From: Hyphomicrobiales bacterium
GTDB taxonomy: Bacteria; Pseudomonadota; Alphaproteobacteria; Rhizobiales; Devosiaceae
Length of the DNA: 34,385 bases
Reading direction: 5' to 3'
Assembly: GCA_004144345.1 (NCBI GenBank)
Contig: SEEL01000038.1
Location: 1 to 34,385, forward strand
Every line of letters starts with the position of its first letter. Position 1 is the first letter of the stretch. The position numbers were made by a program, and so were the translations under genes. Below, in pieces: positions 24,708 to 32,694 of this stretch. A model generated the notes under the pieces. That model was given only the letters and a program-made list of their open reading frames with translations. It did no database searches and had not been told where the DNA came from.

Positions 24708-24740
24708 CATGCGGTCGCCGCCGGGAGCAGCGACCGCATG
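24708..24740. terminator. bidirectional hairpin between convergent genes
   Basis: CATGCGGTCGC (24708-24718) and GCGACCGCATG (24730-24740) are perfect complements around an 11-base loop. It sits between the MFS gene and the minus-strand glycosidase-like gene and could end both transcripts. Confidence 0.6.
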
Positions 24741-24750
24741 GTGCCTGCCA

Positions 24751-26316
24751 TCAGCTGATTGTGAAGCTGAACACCTCGGCCTCGTCGATGGCAAAGACCA
24801 GCTTGCGGAACTGGTTAGGATGGGCCGGTGCCGGTAGGTCGGTCTGACCGTGCCATTTGACCTGATGCCTGATGGCGTCGCCGGAGAACGGGACGCAATC
24901 CTCGAGGCCGAATCCCGGCAGGGCGTTGCCGCTGCTATCGAGGAGGCCGACCCGGATGGATCCGTTGGTCCGCACGCGGGCGTTGATTTCGAGGCTCTTG
25001 CCGTCGAAACAAACCGGTTTCGTCACCACGCGGCCCGGCCGGGGATGGATGGCGTCGAGCGAAGCGATACCTTCGAAGCGCAGCGCCGCGATACCCATGC
25101 CGAAACTGACATGCGCTGCGGGATCACGCGCCTCATCATGGTCGAGTTCATAGGGGCCAGCCCACCACCAGTCGTGATGAGCCTGCGACCCGCCGTGATA
25201 GAAGTACCACTCATCGCCAACGCGGACCGGTGGGCTCATGATGGAGACCATGTGCCGGTCCCAGTTCTGTCCGCGACGCGGCTCGAGGAAGGGGCGGCCA
25301 TTGTCGGTGGGATGGAAATGCACGCCGTCATGGCTGTAGAGCAGCCGGACGTCCATTTCATTGTCCACATAGTGGAACGCACCGAGCGTGCCGAAATGCG
25401 TGGCACCGACGCGGAACTGGCTGAGGCCGTAATGGGCCGTGTCCAGATTGTCGATCGTGTCGTCGGGCGTCGAGATGGCGACGGGGTCGGTCCAGCGCAA
25501 GAAGTCGGCGGACACCGTGCGGTAGACGCGGCGCTTGTTCATGAGATCGGGCCGGCCCGGGAAATAGGTGGAGAAGCGGGCGCCTTCCTGCCACTTCATG
25601 CCGGGGGAGTGCTCGGGGATACCGGCCAGTGTCTGACCGCCGTGGCGCGTATAGTGCTGGAACAGGCCGGTGTGCGTATCGAAGGTGATCGTCGAGACGT
25701 CGGAGAGCTGGGCGCCAGCGCTGCCGAAGCTCGGGTCGATGCCGTAGCTGTGCCAGTTGATGCCATCCGATGAATAGCCGCATACCATCTTGTGACGGTG
25801 GCCCTCGCGCGCCAGCGAGAACAGCATGCGATAACGCGCCTCGGTGCTGGTGGGGTCGATGACGACAGCAGCCGAGTGAATGCCGACATTTGCCCACGGG
25901 TTGTTGGCGTCCGGCGTCGCTCCCTCGACATACCCGGCGTAGATGTTGGTGTTCTGCCCATCGATGAACACCTTGCCCAACTCAGGCTTCTCGAAATCGA
26001 CGCCGTTGCGGCTGGTCGCATACAGCATCCGGTTCTTCCATGGATGGGCGCGATGCGGCGTCAGCGGGCCGATGTCCTCGTACCAGCACTTGATCAGGCC
26101 ATCGGTAGGGTCCTGGAGGACATTGAAGTTCGAATAGGTGAAGTAGAGCGTATCTTCCCAGGGGCGATCGGCTTTGAGGATCGGCTCGGCGGTCAATCGA
26201 CGGGGCTTGTGCCACCGCCGCGTCACGCAGTCGGTTTGTTCGATCACCAAATTGTCGATGAACAATTGCGTATTGCTGCCGATCTGTAGCGCGGTAGCGT
26301 CGAATATAGGATGCAC
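24751..26316 (-). CDS. beta-propeller glycosidase-like protein (GH32/GH43-type fold)
   Basis: A 521-residue protein with repeated propeller-like motifs (YATSRNGVDF, GYSSDGINW, LYSHDGVHF) typical of GH32/GH43-related five-bladed propellers. A C-terminal beta-sandwich (about 420-520) includes IRVGLLDSSGNALPGF. I recognise this two-part layout from many Planctomycetes proteins annotated as hypothetical or glycosyl hydrolase; it is less familiar in Alphaproteobacteria. No signal peptide is seen, so it may act in the cytoplasm on an imported oligosaccharide. It starts with GTG, with AGGAAAG upstream. It lies 38 bases downstream of lacI on the same strand. The catalytic residues are not assigned. 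Confidence 0.65.
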   Translation of the reverse strand: MHPIFDATALQIGSNTQLFIDNLVIEQTDCVTRRWHKPRRLTAEPILKADRPWEDTLYFTYSNFNVLQDPTDGLIKCWYEDIGPLTPHRAHPWKNRMLYATSRNGVDFEKPELGKVFIDGQNTNIYAGYVEGATPDANNPWANVGIHSAAVVIDPTSTEARYRMLFSLAREGHRHKMVCGYSSDGINWHSYGIDPSFGSAGAQLSDVSTITFDTHTGLFQHYTRHGGQTLAGIPEHSPGMKWQEGARFSTYFPGRPDLMNKRRVYRTVSADFLRWTDPVAISTPDDTIDNLDTAHYGLSQFRVGATHFGTLGAFHYVDNEMDVRLLYSHDGVHFHPTDNGRPFLEPRRGQNWDRHMVSIMSPPVRVGDEWYFYHGGSQAHHDWWWAGPYELDHDEARDPAAHVSFGMGIAALRFEGIASLDAIHPRPGRVVTKPVCFDGKSLEINARVRTNGSIRVGLLDSSGNALPGFGLEDCVPFSGDAIRHQVKWHGQTDLPAPAHPNQFRKLVFAIDEAEVFSFTIS

Positions 26317-26354
26317 TGTTCTTTCCTGGGGTTACGGGCTGTTATTGTTTTTGA

Positions 26355-27377
26355 CTATGCCTCGAGGCGCCTCGACGAGGGCCTGATCGAGAGTTTGAGG
26401 GGCAGTCTCTCATGCGCCGGCGGCTCGGTGACGCGGCCTTCGATCCGGTCGATCAGCCGGTTCGCCGCAAGCCTGGCGATACCTTCCTCATCGAAGGTCA
26501 CCGATGTGATCTGCGGGCGATGAAAGTCCATGTGCGCGTCGCCGAATGAGACGAAGGAAACATCGGACGGGATGTCGATGCCGTTATCGGCGAGCGCCGC
26601 CAACGCGCCGCTGGCAATGGCATCATTGAACGCCACGACGCCGGTGAATTTGGTGCGGCGGGCCAGCGCCGCTTGCACCGCGTTGTAGGCAGTCTGTGCG
26701 GCGTAGCCGCTCATGTCGGCCATGATCACCGAAGCGCTGCCACCATCCTCCAGCGCTGCGCGCAAACCGCCCCAGCGCATCTCGGCTGACCGGCTGGAGG
26801 TTGGTCCCACGCAAAGGACATGGCGGTGGCCCAGTCGGCGCAGATAATCGCCCACCTGGTAGCCGCCGCCCTCCTCGTCGCGCAGGAAGCAATCGATCTC
26901 CGGCAGGTCGTACGATCCCGATACGCCGACCATGGCGATGCCGCGATCCGCCAGACGCTGCAGGCGCACTTCGCTTTGCGCCACCGCCCAGTTCATTGTG
27001 AAGAACGCACCATCCATCCGCAGCCCGATGACCCGATCGAGCGCTTCCTTCGTCGTCTCGACCGAACCATCAGTGCCGAGCAGGAACACCGTGTAGCCGC
27101 GCGCATGTGCCGTCGTTTCGATGGCCTTGAACGTGCGCAGGAAGGCCACGTTGGTAATGTCGGGGGTCAAATAGGCGAGGGTCTGGGTGCGCCTTGCGTG
27201 CAGCGATCGAGCCATGTGGTTGGGCTCGAAATGGAGCTTCTGAATAGCCTCGCGCACCCGGACAGCCAGTTCTTCGGACACCGGTTTGTTGCCATTCACG
27301 ACAGACGACACCGTCGAAATGGAAACGCCGGCTTCGCGCGCGACATCCTTGATAGTGGCAACCGTCGCTCTGGTCAT
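26355..27377 (-). CDS. LacI family transcriptional regulator
   Basis: A 340-residue repressor. The N-terminal helix-turn-helix (8-27: TIKDVAREAGVSISTVSSVV) and a hinge helix with SLHARRT precede a periplasmic-binding-protein-like sugar domain. ATG at 27377 is chosen because GGAAGG lies about 9 bases upstream; a GTG at 27386 would touch that site. It is divergent from the CUT1 importer and followed by the glycosidase-like gene. Two AAACG-TTT sites in the shared gap suggest it represses both directions until a sugar binds. Confidence 0.9.
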   Translation of the reverse strand: MTRATVATIKDVAREAGVSISTVSSVVNGNKPVSEELAVRVREAIQKLHFEPNHMARSLHARRTQTLAYLTPDITNVAFLRTFKAIETTAHARGYTVFLLGTDGSVETTKEALDRVIGLRMDGAFFTMNWAVAQSEVRLQRLADRGIAMVGVSGSYDLPEIDCFLRDEEGGGYQVGDYLRRLGHRHVLCVGPTSSRSAEMRWGGLRAALEDGGSASVIMADMSGYAAQTAYNAVQAALARRTKFTGVVAFNDAIASGALAALADNGIDIPSDVSFVSFGDAHMDFHRPQITSVTFDEEGIARLAANRLIDRIEGRVTEPPAHERLPLKLSIRPSSRRLEA

Positions 27378-27423
27378 CGATGGCACCCTTCCGCGAGCGT
27401 TGGGGGCAAAAATCCCGGCAACG

Positions 27424-27432
27424 AAACGGTTT
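27424..27432. promoter_or_regulatory. candidate LacI operator near lacI
   Basis: AAACGGTTT with the wider context CGAAACGGTTTGC lies 47 bases upstream of the lacI start. It resembles the centre of LacI-family operators and shares CGAAACG with the reverse complement of the second site. Confidence 0.55.
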
Positions 27433-27501
27433 GCAAAATCTGATCAACTCTTCTCAGTACTACAGAAACAGATACATCGCGCTAGTGTCAATGGAGTAGA
27501 A

Positions 27502-27549
27502 AAACGTTTCGCAATTTTGTTGACAAGCTTCGAGTTTGAAGCGGAATAT
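27502..27549 (+). promoter_or_regulatory. LacI operator and promoter of the CUT1 importer operon
   Basis: The palindrome AAACGTTT (27502-27509) lies just before a consensus -35 TTGACA (27520-27525); GAATAT (27544-27549) is a -10 candidate 18 bases on. The two LacI-type sites are about 78 bases centre to centre, so looping across the divergent promoter is possible. On the other strand TTGACA (complement of 27486-27491) may be the -35 for lacI. Confidence 0.6.
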
Positions 27550-27595
27550 GCGGCTGTCGCTCGGCCAACGGACCGGCTCATGGAGGAAAAATCAG

Positions 27596-28906
27596 GTGAG
27601 ACACTCAAAGATCACAACGCGGGGCCTTCGCCTTGCGTGCGCCACCGCCATCGCAACGGTGCTGGCAATTTCCAGCCCTCTCGCCCAGGAGAAGTCGCTT
27701 CTGGTGATCGGTGGTCAGGGTCAGTTCGATAACATGCGGGGGCAGGGCACTGCTGTCGGCGGCGCGGACATCCTTACGCCCTTCGAAGCCGAGCACGGCG
27801 CGAAAGTAAACTGGAGCGTCGCCACCAATCCGCAGTTGCAGGAATCGTTGCAGCGCCTTGGGCCGCTATCGAGCACCGCCGAAGACGTCATCTTCGTGCA
27901 TCAGTTCGACACCAATTCGCGCCTGCCGGACTACCTCGAGCCGCTGGATAGCTACATCACGGCATCGCCCATTGACGGCTTCCCGGACGACTGGGCCCCG
28001 GGCGTTCTCGCCGCGTCGGTTTTTGACGATCAGCGCTATCTCGTGCCGTTCCGCTGTGGCGCGATGACCCTTTGGTACAACGATGAACTGTTCGCCGAGC
28101 GCGGACTGTCGGAGGGCCCCAAGGTTCCCGAGGACATTTACGAAATTGCTAAGGCCGCAACCTTCACGCGTGCCAATGGCGAACAGGTCTTTGGCGCCGC
28201 CTTCCGCGGCACCAGCTGGAGCATCACCGAGGACCTTGCAGCCCTCGCCCGTGCCTATGGTGGCGACCTCGTGCAGCCCGATGGCACGGTGACGGTCAAC
28301 CACGAGCCGGTCGTCAACGCTGTCAACCTGCTGAAGCGCCTCTACAAGGAAGGGCTCATGCCCCCCAACTGGGCAACGCTGGATCAGTCAGGCGTGAACC
28401 AGCTGTTCAAGGATGGTCGCGTGGCCCTGACGCTGGGCGGCACCAACTATAACAAGACCTTCAACGACGGCTCCAGTGTCGTCGACGGCCATGCCGTTGC
28501 AACACGCTGGCCGCTGGTCGCCGAACTTCAGACGCCCGAGCGCAACTACGGCGCTGGTACCGTGTTCTACTGGGGCCTCGGCATTCTGAAGGGATCGCAG
28601 AACAAGCAGCTCGCAGCCGATCTCATCGGGCACATCAGCACGCCGCAGGCCGTTCACGACCTCGCCGTGAATGGCAGTGGCCCGTGCACCGCATCGGAAC
28701 TGGCGATCGCCGCTCAGTCCGATCCCGCCATGGCCATCCAGGCCGAGATCTTCTCGGTGTCCTCGAGCCCGCTGCCGGTCAACGAGAACATCAACCAGAT
28801 CCGCGACGTCCTCGGCGAGACGATCCAGAACATCGTTGTGAACGATCTCGACACCCAGGCCGAACTCGATGGCCTCGCACGTCGCTTCGAGCGCCTTTAC
28901 AGCTGA
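27596..28906 (+). CDS. family 1 extracellular sugar-binding protein of a CUT1 ABC importer
   Basis: A 436-residue periplasmic receptor in the maltose/glycerol-phosphate-binding family. A longer frame opens at 27536, but that start overlaps the promoter. GTG at 27596 has GGAGG 9 bases upstream and begins a proper signal peptide (basic N-terminus, hydrophobic ATAIATVLAIS, cleavage after SPLAQ). No lipobox cysteine is present, so it is soluble. It is transcribed divergently from lacI and followed by a UUCG-capped hairpin and two permease genes. The ligand is probably an oligosaccharide handled by the glycosidase-like protein. Confidence 0.88.
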   Translation: MRHSKITTRGLRLACATAIATVLAISSPLAQEKSLLVIGGQGQFDNMRGQGTAVGGADILTPFEAEHGAKVNWSVATNPQLQESLQRLGPLSSTAEDVIFVHQFDTNSRLPDYLEPLDSYITASPIDGFPDDWAPGVLAASVFDDQRYLVPFRCGAMTLWYNDELFAERGLSEGPKVPEDIYEIAKAATFTRANGEQVFGAAFRGTSWSITEDLAALARAYGGDLVQPDGTVTVNHEPVVNAVNLLKRLYKEGLMPPNWATLDQSGVNQLFKDGRVALTLGGTNYNKTFNDGSSVVDGHAVATRWPLVAELQTPERNYGAGTVFYWGLGILKGSQNKQLAADLIGHISTPQAVHDLAVNGSGPCTASELAIAAQSDPAMAIQAEIFSVSSSPLPVNENINQIRDVLGETIQNIVVNDLDTQAELDGLARRFERLYS

Positions 28907-28912
28907 CCCTGG

Positions 28913-28938
28913 GTGGCGGCTGGTTCGCCAGCCGCCAC
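28913..28938 (+). other. UUCG-tetraloop hairpin after the sugar-binding protein gene
   Basis: GTGGCGGCTGG (28913-28923) pairs perfectly with CCAGCCGCCAC (28928-28938) around TTCG, an unusually stable RNA tetraloop. It starts 7 bases after the stop codon and is likely to protect or partly terminate the upstream mRNA. Confidence 0.8.
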
Positions 28939-28958
28939 TCCTCTCTGGGAGACACACG

Positions 28959-29837
28959 TTGCGAATCTCGCGAACTTCGATCAAGGCGCTGCTGCTTCTC
29001 GCGCCGATCTTGATCATCCTCTGCTTCTTCATCGTGGTGCCGGCGTTCCAGCTTATCTGGATTTCGCTGACCAACCTCAGCCCGGGACGTCCGGCCGAGT
29101 TCGTTGGTCTCGACAACTATATCTACGTCCTGTCCGATCCGGCCTTCATCGCCGCGCTGCTGCGCAACGTCGCGTTTGTGCTGGTGGTCGTCACGCTCGA
29201 AGTGGGGGTCGGCTTCGCGATCGCACTGGTGCTGCAGATGAAGTTCCCGCTTCGCTCGCTCTGGTTCGCCATCATCCTGGCCCCCTTTGCGGTCAGCCCG
29301 ATCGTCGCCGTCGTGATGTGGAAATACATGCTCGACCCGACCTTCGGCGTCGTCAACTACGCGATATCGAGCGTCGGACTGCCGCGTGTGCCGTGGATGA
29401 CCGATGGTCCGACATCGATGGCGGTGATCATCATCGTCGCCGTGTGGAAGGAGTTCGCCTTCACGACCATCATCCTGTTCGCCGCGCTCACCTCGATTCC
29501 GAAGGAGCTCTACGAAGCTTCTCGCGTCGACGGCGCGACGCCCTGGCAGAACCTGGTGCTCGTAAAAATTCCGCTGATCGCGCCGGCCATCGCCATCGTC
29601 CTGCTGTTCAGGATCATCTTCACCCTGCGTGAGTTCGGCGTACCCTGGACACTTACGGGCGGCGGTCCCGGTACAGCCACGGAAATCCTGTCGATCTATC
29701 TCTACAAGCAGGCCTTCCGCTATTCGGATTTCGGCGCCGGCGCAGCCATCGGCTGGATCATGCTTGCCGTTACCGTCCTGCTCTCCAGTTTCCTCATTCG
29801 CCGCACCTATCGCGGCATGTTCCCGGAGGACCGGTGA
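28959..29837 (+). CDS. CUT1 sugar ABC transporter permease (MalF/UgpA-like)
   Basis: A 292-residue inner-membrane permease. The open frame extends into the preceding gene, but TTG at 28959 has GGGAGA 6 bases upstream and starts directly before the first helix (LLLLAPILIILCFFIVVPA). The EAA loop reads ELYEASRVDGATPWQ, followed by LPLIAP-type residues (KIPLIAP). The product pairs with the following permease. No ATPase gene follows. Confidence 0.88.
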   Translation: MRISRTSIKALLLLAPILIILCFFIVVPAFQLIWISLTNLSPGRPAEFVGLDNYIYVLSDPAFIAALLRNVAFVLVVVTLEVGVGFAIALVLQMKFPLRSLWFAIILAPFAVSPIVAVVMWKYMLDPTFGVVNYAISSVGLPRVPWMTDGPTSMAVIIIVAVWKEFAFTTIILFAALTSIPKELYEASRVDGATPWQNLVLVKIPLIAPAIAIVLLFRIIFTLREFGVPWTLTGGGPGTATEILSIYLYKQAFRYSDFGAGAAIGWIMLAVTVLLSSFLIRRTYRGMFPEDR

Positions 29838-30682
29838 TGACCGCCTATCAGTTCCGCCAGTTCGGCATTGGTGCCGTAAAGTGGATGCTCCTGGGGTTGG
29901 TGCTCCTGTGGGCTGCCTTCCCCATCATCTTCATGGTGATGAGCTCGTTCAAGCCGGCCGCCGAGATCTGGGCCTATCCCCCGGGCCTGTGGGGCAGCCA
30001 TTTCACCTTCGGCAATTATGAGGAGATCGGTCGCTACAGCCCGACCTACTTCCGCGACCTTGGCAACAGCCTGCAGGTGACCGTTGGTGGCGTGGTATTG
30101 ACCCTGCTGACGTCGATTGGTGCGGCCTTTGTGTTTTCCCGCATCCGCACCGGCTGGCTCAAGCTGCCCGGCCTGCTGATCATCGTCATCCGCATGTTCC
30201 CGCCCATCGTCGTGGTCATTCCGCTGTTCCCCCTGATGAGCGCCCTCGGACTCCTCGATACCGTCACACCATTGGTGCTGGCCGGGACGGCCTTCTCCGT
30301 GAGTATCGCAACGATGCTGCTCAAGGCCTTCATCGACGACATTCCGATCGAGCTCGAGCAGGCGGCCATGATCGACGGCTGCAATCAGTTCCAGGCCTTC
30401 ATTCGCATCACCCTGCCGCTGATCGCGCCAGGTATCGCCGCCGTCGTGGTTTTCGTCGCCGTGGGGCTATGGAATGAATATCTGTTCGCCCTGATCTTCA
30501 CCTCGACCGAGGCGCGCACGGCTCCTGTGACAATTGCCATTGCCGTGTCGAACCCGGATGGCGCGCGCTGGGGGCAACTCCTCGCCATGTCCACCATCCA
30601 TCTCGTCCCCGTCGTGATCCTCGTGATGGCCGTTCACCGTCAGCTCGTGCAGGGCATGACAACCGGCGCCGTTAAGGGATAG
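29837..30682 (+). CDS. CUT1 sugar ABC transporter permease (MalG/UgpE-like)
   Basis: A 281-residue permease. The ATG at 29837 shares its A with the preceding stop and has CGGAGGA 6 bases upstream; a GTG at 29834 is too close. The first helix is at 14-34, followed by SSFKPAAEIW, and the EAA loop reads ELEQAAMIDGCNQFQ. The C-terminus QGMTTGAVKG is typical of MalG-type permeases. With no ATPase here, a shared MsmK/UgpC-type ATPase elsewhere would be needed. Confidence 0.9.
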   Translation: MTAYQFRQFGIGAVKWMLLGLVLLWAAFPIIFMVMSSFKPAAEIWAYPPGLWGSHFTFGNYEEIGRYSPTYFRDLGNSLQVTVGGVVLTLLTSIGAAFVFSRIRTGWLKLPGLLIIVIRMFPPIVVVIPLFPLMSALGLLDTVTPLVLAGTAFSVSIATMLLKAFIDDIPIELEQAAMIDGCNQFQAFIRITLPLIAPGIAAVVVFVAVGLWNEYLFALIFTSTEARTAPVTIAIAVSNPDGARWGQLLAMSTIHLVPVVILVMAVHRQLVQGMTTGAVKG

Positions 30683-30695
30683 CGATCCATCCCAT

Positions 30696-30723
30696 GTCCC
30701 GGCGGGCGCTCGCGCGCCGGGAC
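30696..30723 (+). terminator. hairpin after the CUT1 operon
   Basis: GTCCCGGCG (30696-30704) pairs with CGCCGGGAC (30715-30723), with a partly paired inner region. No T-run is present. It probably marks the end of the sugar importer transcript. Confidence 0.5.
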
Positions 30724-30725
30724 CC

Positions 30726-30750
30726 GCCCCCTCGCTTGTCGAGGAGGGGC
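30726..30750. other. second hairpin in the gap before tRNA-Thr
   Basis: GCCCC (30726-30730) pairs with GGGGC (30746-30750), and an inner CTCG (30731-30734) pairs with CGAG (30740-30743) across a 2-base bulge and a CTTGT loop. The remaining gap (30751-30961) holds no gene I can support. Confidence 0.4.
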
Positions 30751-30961
30751 AGAAGGGTGCCGGCCACGCCCTTGGTCAGACGTGCCTCGCCAATCCACGA
30801 GCCCCCGGCGCCGTGAGCGCCGCGGTGTGTCCTGCGAAATAGGGCGTCACCCCCGCACAAACCGCATCCTCCGATCGTCGACGACCAGCCGGCGCCTGTC
30901 CCGATGCCGACCCGAATCGACAGCGAACGCCCGCAAGGGATCGGAAGTGCTGAAAAAGGGG

Positions 30962-31036
<75 letters not shown>

Positions 31037-31071
31037 CTGCTTGCCAGGCCGAAGCCTCCAAAAGCTGGGCG

Positions 31072-31100
31072 TAGATGCCATAGGGTGTTTCTTGACGCAA
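31072..31100 (-). promoter_or_regulatory. candidate promoter for tRNA-Thr
   Basis: On the minus strand TTGCGT (31100-31095) and CATCTA (31077-31072) are 17 bases apart, giving a leader of about 30 bases before the tRNA. On the plus strand TTGACG (31092-31097) overlaps it and may serve the Mur-ligase-like gene. Confidence 0.4.
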
Positions 31101-31143
31101 GGTCTAAAACATGGATGTTGCCGCCCTCTGGTAAAGGCGGCCA

Positions 31144-32319
31144 ATGCCCAGCAAACCACCCCCGAAATGGCTCTTCGGCGCCGCGGCGACCTACAAGTAC
31201 GGGCTCAGCCACGGGCTGGCGAGCCGTTTGCTGGCGCCGATCGACCGCTGGCAGGCCCGCCGCGGCCAGCGCCACCTCAAGCGCTTCGTCGGCATCACCG
31301 GCAGCGTCGGTAAATCCACGGCCACCATGCTGGCCGGCGCGCTGCTCAAGGCGCAGTTCCGCACCATCACCGGCGTCTATCTCAATGCCGGCCGCCATCC
31401 GCTGCGCCGCGTGCGCAAGCTGCGCGAGCCGACCGACTATGTCGTCCAGGAATTGTCGGGCCACATGCAGGGCGCTCTCGACAATGTGCTGGATGCCCTG
31501 CGTATCGATGTCGCGGTGGTCACCGCCGTCGGGCTCGATCACGCCGCCGCCTTCCGCAGCGTCGACGCTGTCGCCGCGGAGAAGCAGCGCCTGGTGGCCG
31601 CCGTGCCGCCGGAGGGCGTCGCCTGCCTCAATGCCGACGATCCGCTGGTGCGCGGCATGGCGGCGGTGGCGAGGTGCCGTGTGGTCCTCTACGGCACCGC
31701 GCCCGATGCCGAGCTGCGCGCCGCCAACCTCGATGCCAGCTGGCCCAACCGGCTGAGCTTCGACCTCATCGTCGGCGACGTCACCCGCCGCGTCCGCACC
31801 CGCTTCGCCGGCCGCATCACGCTGCCCAGCATCCTCGCGGCGCTGGCCGTGGTCCATGCCACCGGCGCCGATCTCGACCGCGCCATCGACACCCTCGCCA
31901 GCATCGAGCCGCTGCCCAACCGCCTCGCGCCGGCGGCGGGGCCGTTCGGCCACGACTATCTGCGCGACACCTACAAGGCCTCGCTCTGGTCCACCCGCGC
32001 CCTCATCGACGACATGGCCAGCTGGGGCCCGGTGCCCCGCATTCTCGTCCTCGGCGATCTGTCCGACACCGGCAATGACGGCAGCCGCAAATATCGTGGC
32101 GCGCTGCGCGTCGCTGCCGCCAATTGTGCTCTGGTCATCGGCGTCGGCCTCGCCGCCGGCCAGGCGCGGCGCCTCGCCGCTGCCGGCGAGCCGAACCTCG
32201 CCGCGGCGAGCTCGCTCGACGAGGTCCGCGATCTGCTGCGCGCCCGTCCGCCCAGCCTGGTGATTCTCAAGAGCAACAGCAAATATCCGCTCGACCTGCT
32301 GCTCGAGGCACAGCCCTGA
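31144..32319 (+). CDS. stand-alone Mur ligase-like protein (MurF-type ATP-binding core)
   Basis: A 391-residue protein with the ATP-binding loop GITGSVGKST (50-59), VGLDH (129-133), EK at 146-147, NADDPLV (163-169), a PNRL motif (258-261) and DTYKAS (275-280) at the place where MurF has the DSYNANP segment. These are central and C-terminal Mur ligase domains. The first 45 residues are too short for the usual N-terminal UDP-sugar domain. It may ligate an amino acid or amine to a carboxylate outside standard peptidoglycan synthesis. It is followed 1 base later by a 49-residue ORF and then by murA, so a cell-envelope link is likely. Confidence 0.75.
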   Translation: MPSKPPPKWLFGAAATYKYGLSHGLASRLLAPIDRWQARRGQRHLKRFVGITGSVGKSTATMLAGALLKAQFRTITGVYLNAGRHPLRRVRKLREPTDYVVQELSGHMQGALDNVLDALRIDVAVVTAVGLDHAAAFRSVDAVAAEKQRLVAAVPPEGVACLNADDPLVRGMAAVARCRVVLYGTAPDAELRAANLDASWPNRLSFDLIVGDVTRRVRTRFAGRITLPSILAALAVVHATGADLDRAIDTLASIEPLPNRLAPAAGPFGHDYLRDTYKASLWSTRALIDDMASWGPVPRILVLGDLSDTGNDGSRKYRGALRVAAANCALVIGVGLAAGQARRLAAAGEPNLAAASSLDEVRDLLRARPPSLVILKSNSKYPLDLLLEAQP

Positions 32320-32320
32320 C

Positions 32321-32470
32321 ATGTCCAAATCCGACGAAAAAGCTGCGCGCGAGCAGAGATTGGCCACAAAGCTTCGTGAAAATTTGAAGCGTCGCAAGCA
32401 GCAGGCCAAGGCGCGGGCAGGGGCCACGCCGCCGCCGGCATCGCCCAAAGGAGAGGGCAAGGACCCATAG
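32321..32470 (+). CDS. small basic protein upstream of murA
   Basis: A 49-codon gene begins 1 base after the Mur-ligase-like stop. The product is strongly charged: MSKSDEKAAREQ, then a predicted helix LATKLRENLKRRKQQAKARA, then a proline-rich tail ending KGEGKDP. Short proteins with an ENLKRRKxQ core next to murA are a pattern I recall from Alphaproteobacteria, but no function is known to me. Its lysine/arginine content suggests nucleic-acid or membrane-surface contact. Tight spacing supports translation with the upstream gene. Confidence 0.7.
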   Translation: MSKSDEKAAREQRLATKLRENLKRRKQQAKARAGATPPPASPKGEGKDP

Positions 32471-32476
32471 CCACAC

Positions 32477-32596
32477 GCGGTTGGCCGAACGATCCTTCTC
32501 GGGATCGCTCAGACAGAGCAACGAAAGAGCTTCAAGGCGGTTGGCCGAACGATCCTTCTCGGGATCGCTCGGACAGAGCAACGAAAAAGCTTCAAG
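32477..32596. repeat. 60-bp tandem duplication with internal hairpin
   Basis: Unit 1 (32477-32536) and unit 2 (32537-32596) are head to tail and differ only at 32511/32571 (A/G) and 32527/32587 (G/A). Each contains CGATCC-TTCTCG-GGATCG, a 6-bp hairpin. The period is a multiple of three, and on the minus strand one frame stays open through both copies, with a repeated SDPEKDRSANR peptide; I do not call it a gene. It lies between the small ORF and murA. Confidence 0.85.
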
Positions 32597-32635
32597 ACTT
32601 CCTGAACGCCTGCCGATTACCATTTTGAGCCTGCC

Positions 32636-32694
32636 TTGCGGCCCCTAGAGAACCGGGCTAGGCAGCAATTCCGGGCAATCGCCCGGCAACCGGG
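32636..32694 (+). promoter_or_regulatory. murA leader with alternative hairpins near the ribosome site
   Basis: A weak promoter TTGCGG (32636-32641) and TAGGCA (32659-32664) may serve murA. Downstream, CCGGGC (32671-32676) pairs with GCCCGG (32681-32686). Alternatively CCCGG (32682-32686) pairs with CCGGG (32690-32694), covering the GGGG ribosome site at 32692-32695. The two folds exclude each other. Confidence 0.4.

Noticed and set aside
32267-32623. Minus-strand frame with the repeated SDPEKDRSANR peptide
   Set aside because: The repeat simply has a period divisible by three; the frame overlaps the small plus-strand gene and has no convincing start or ribosome site.
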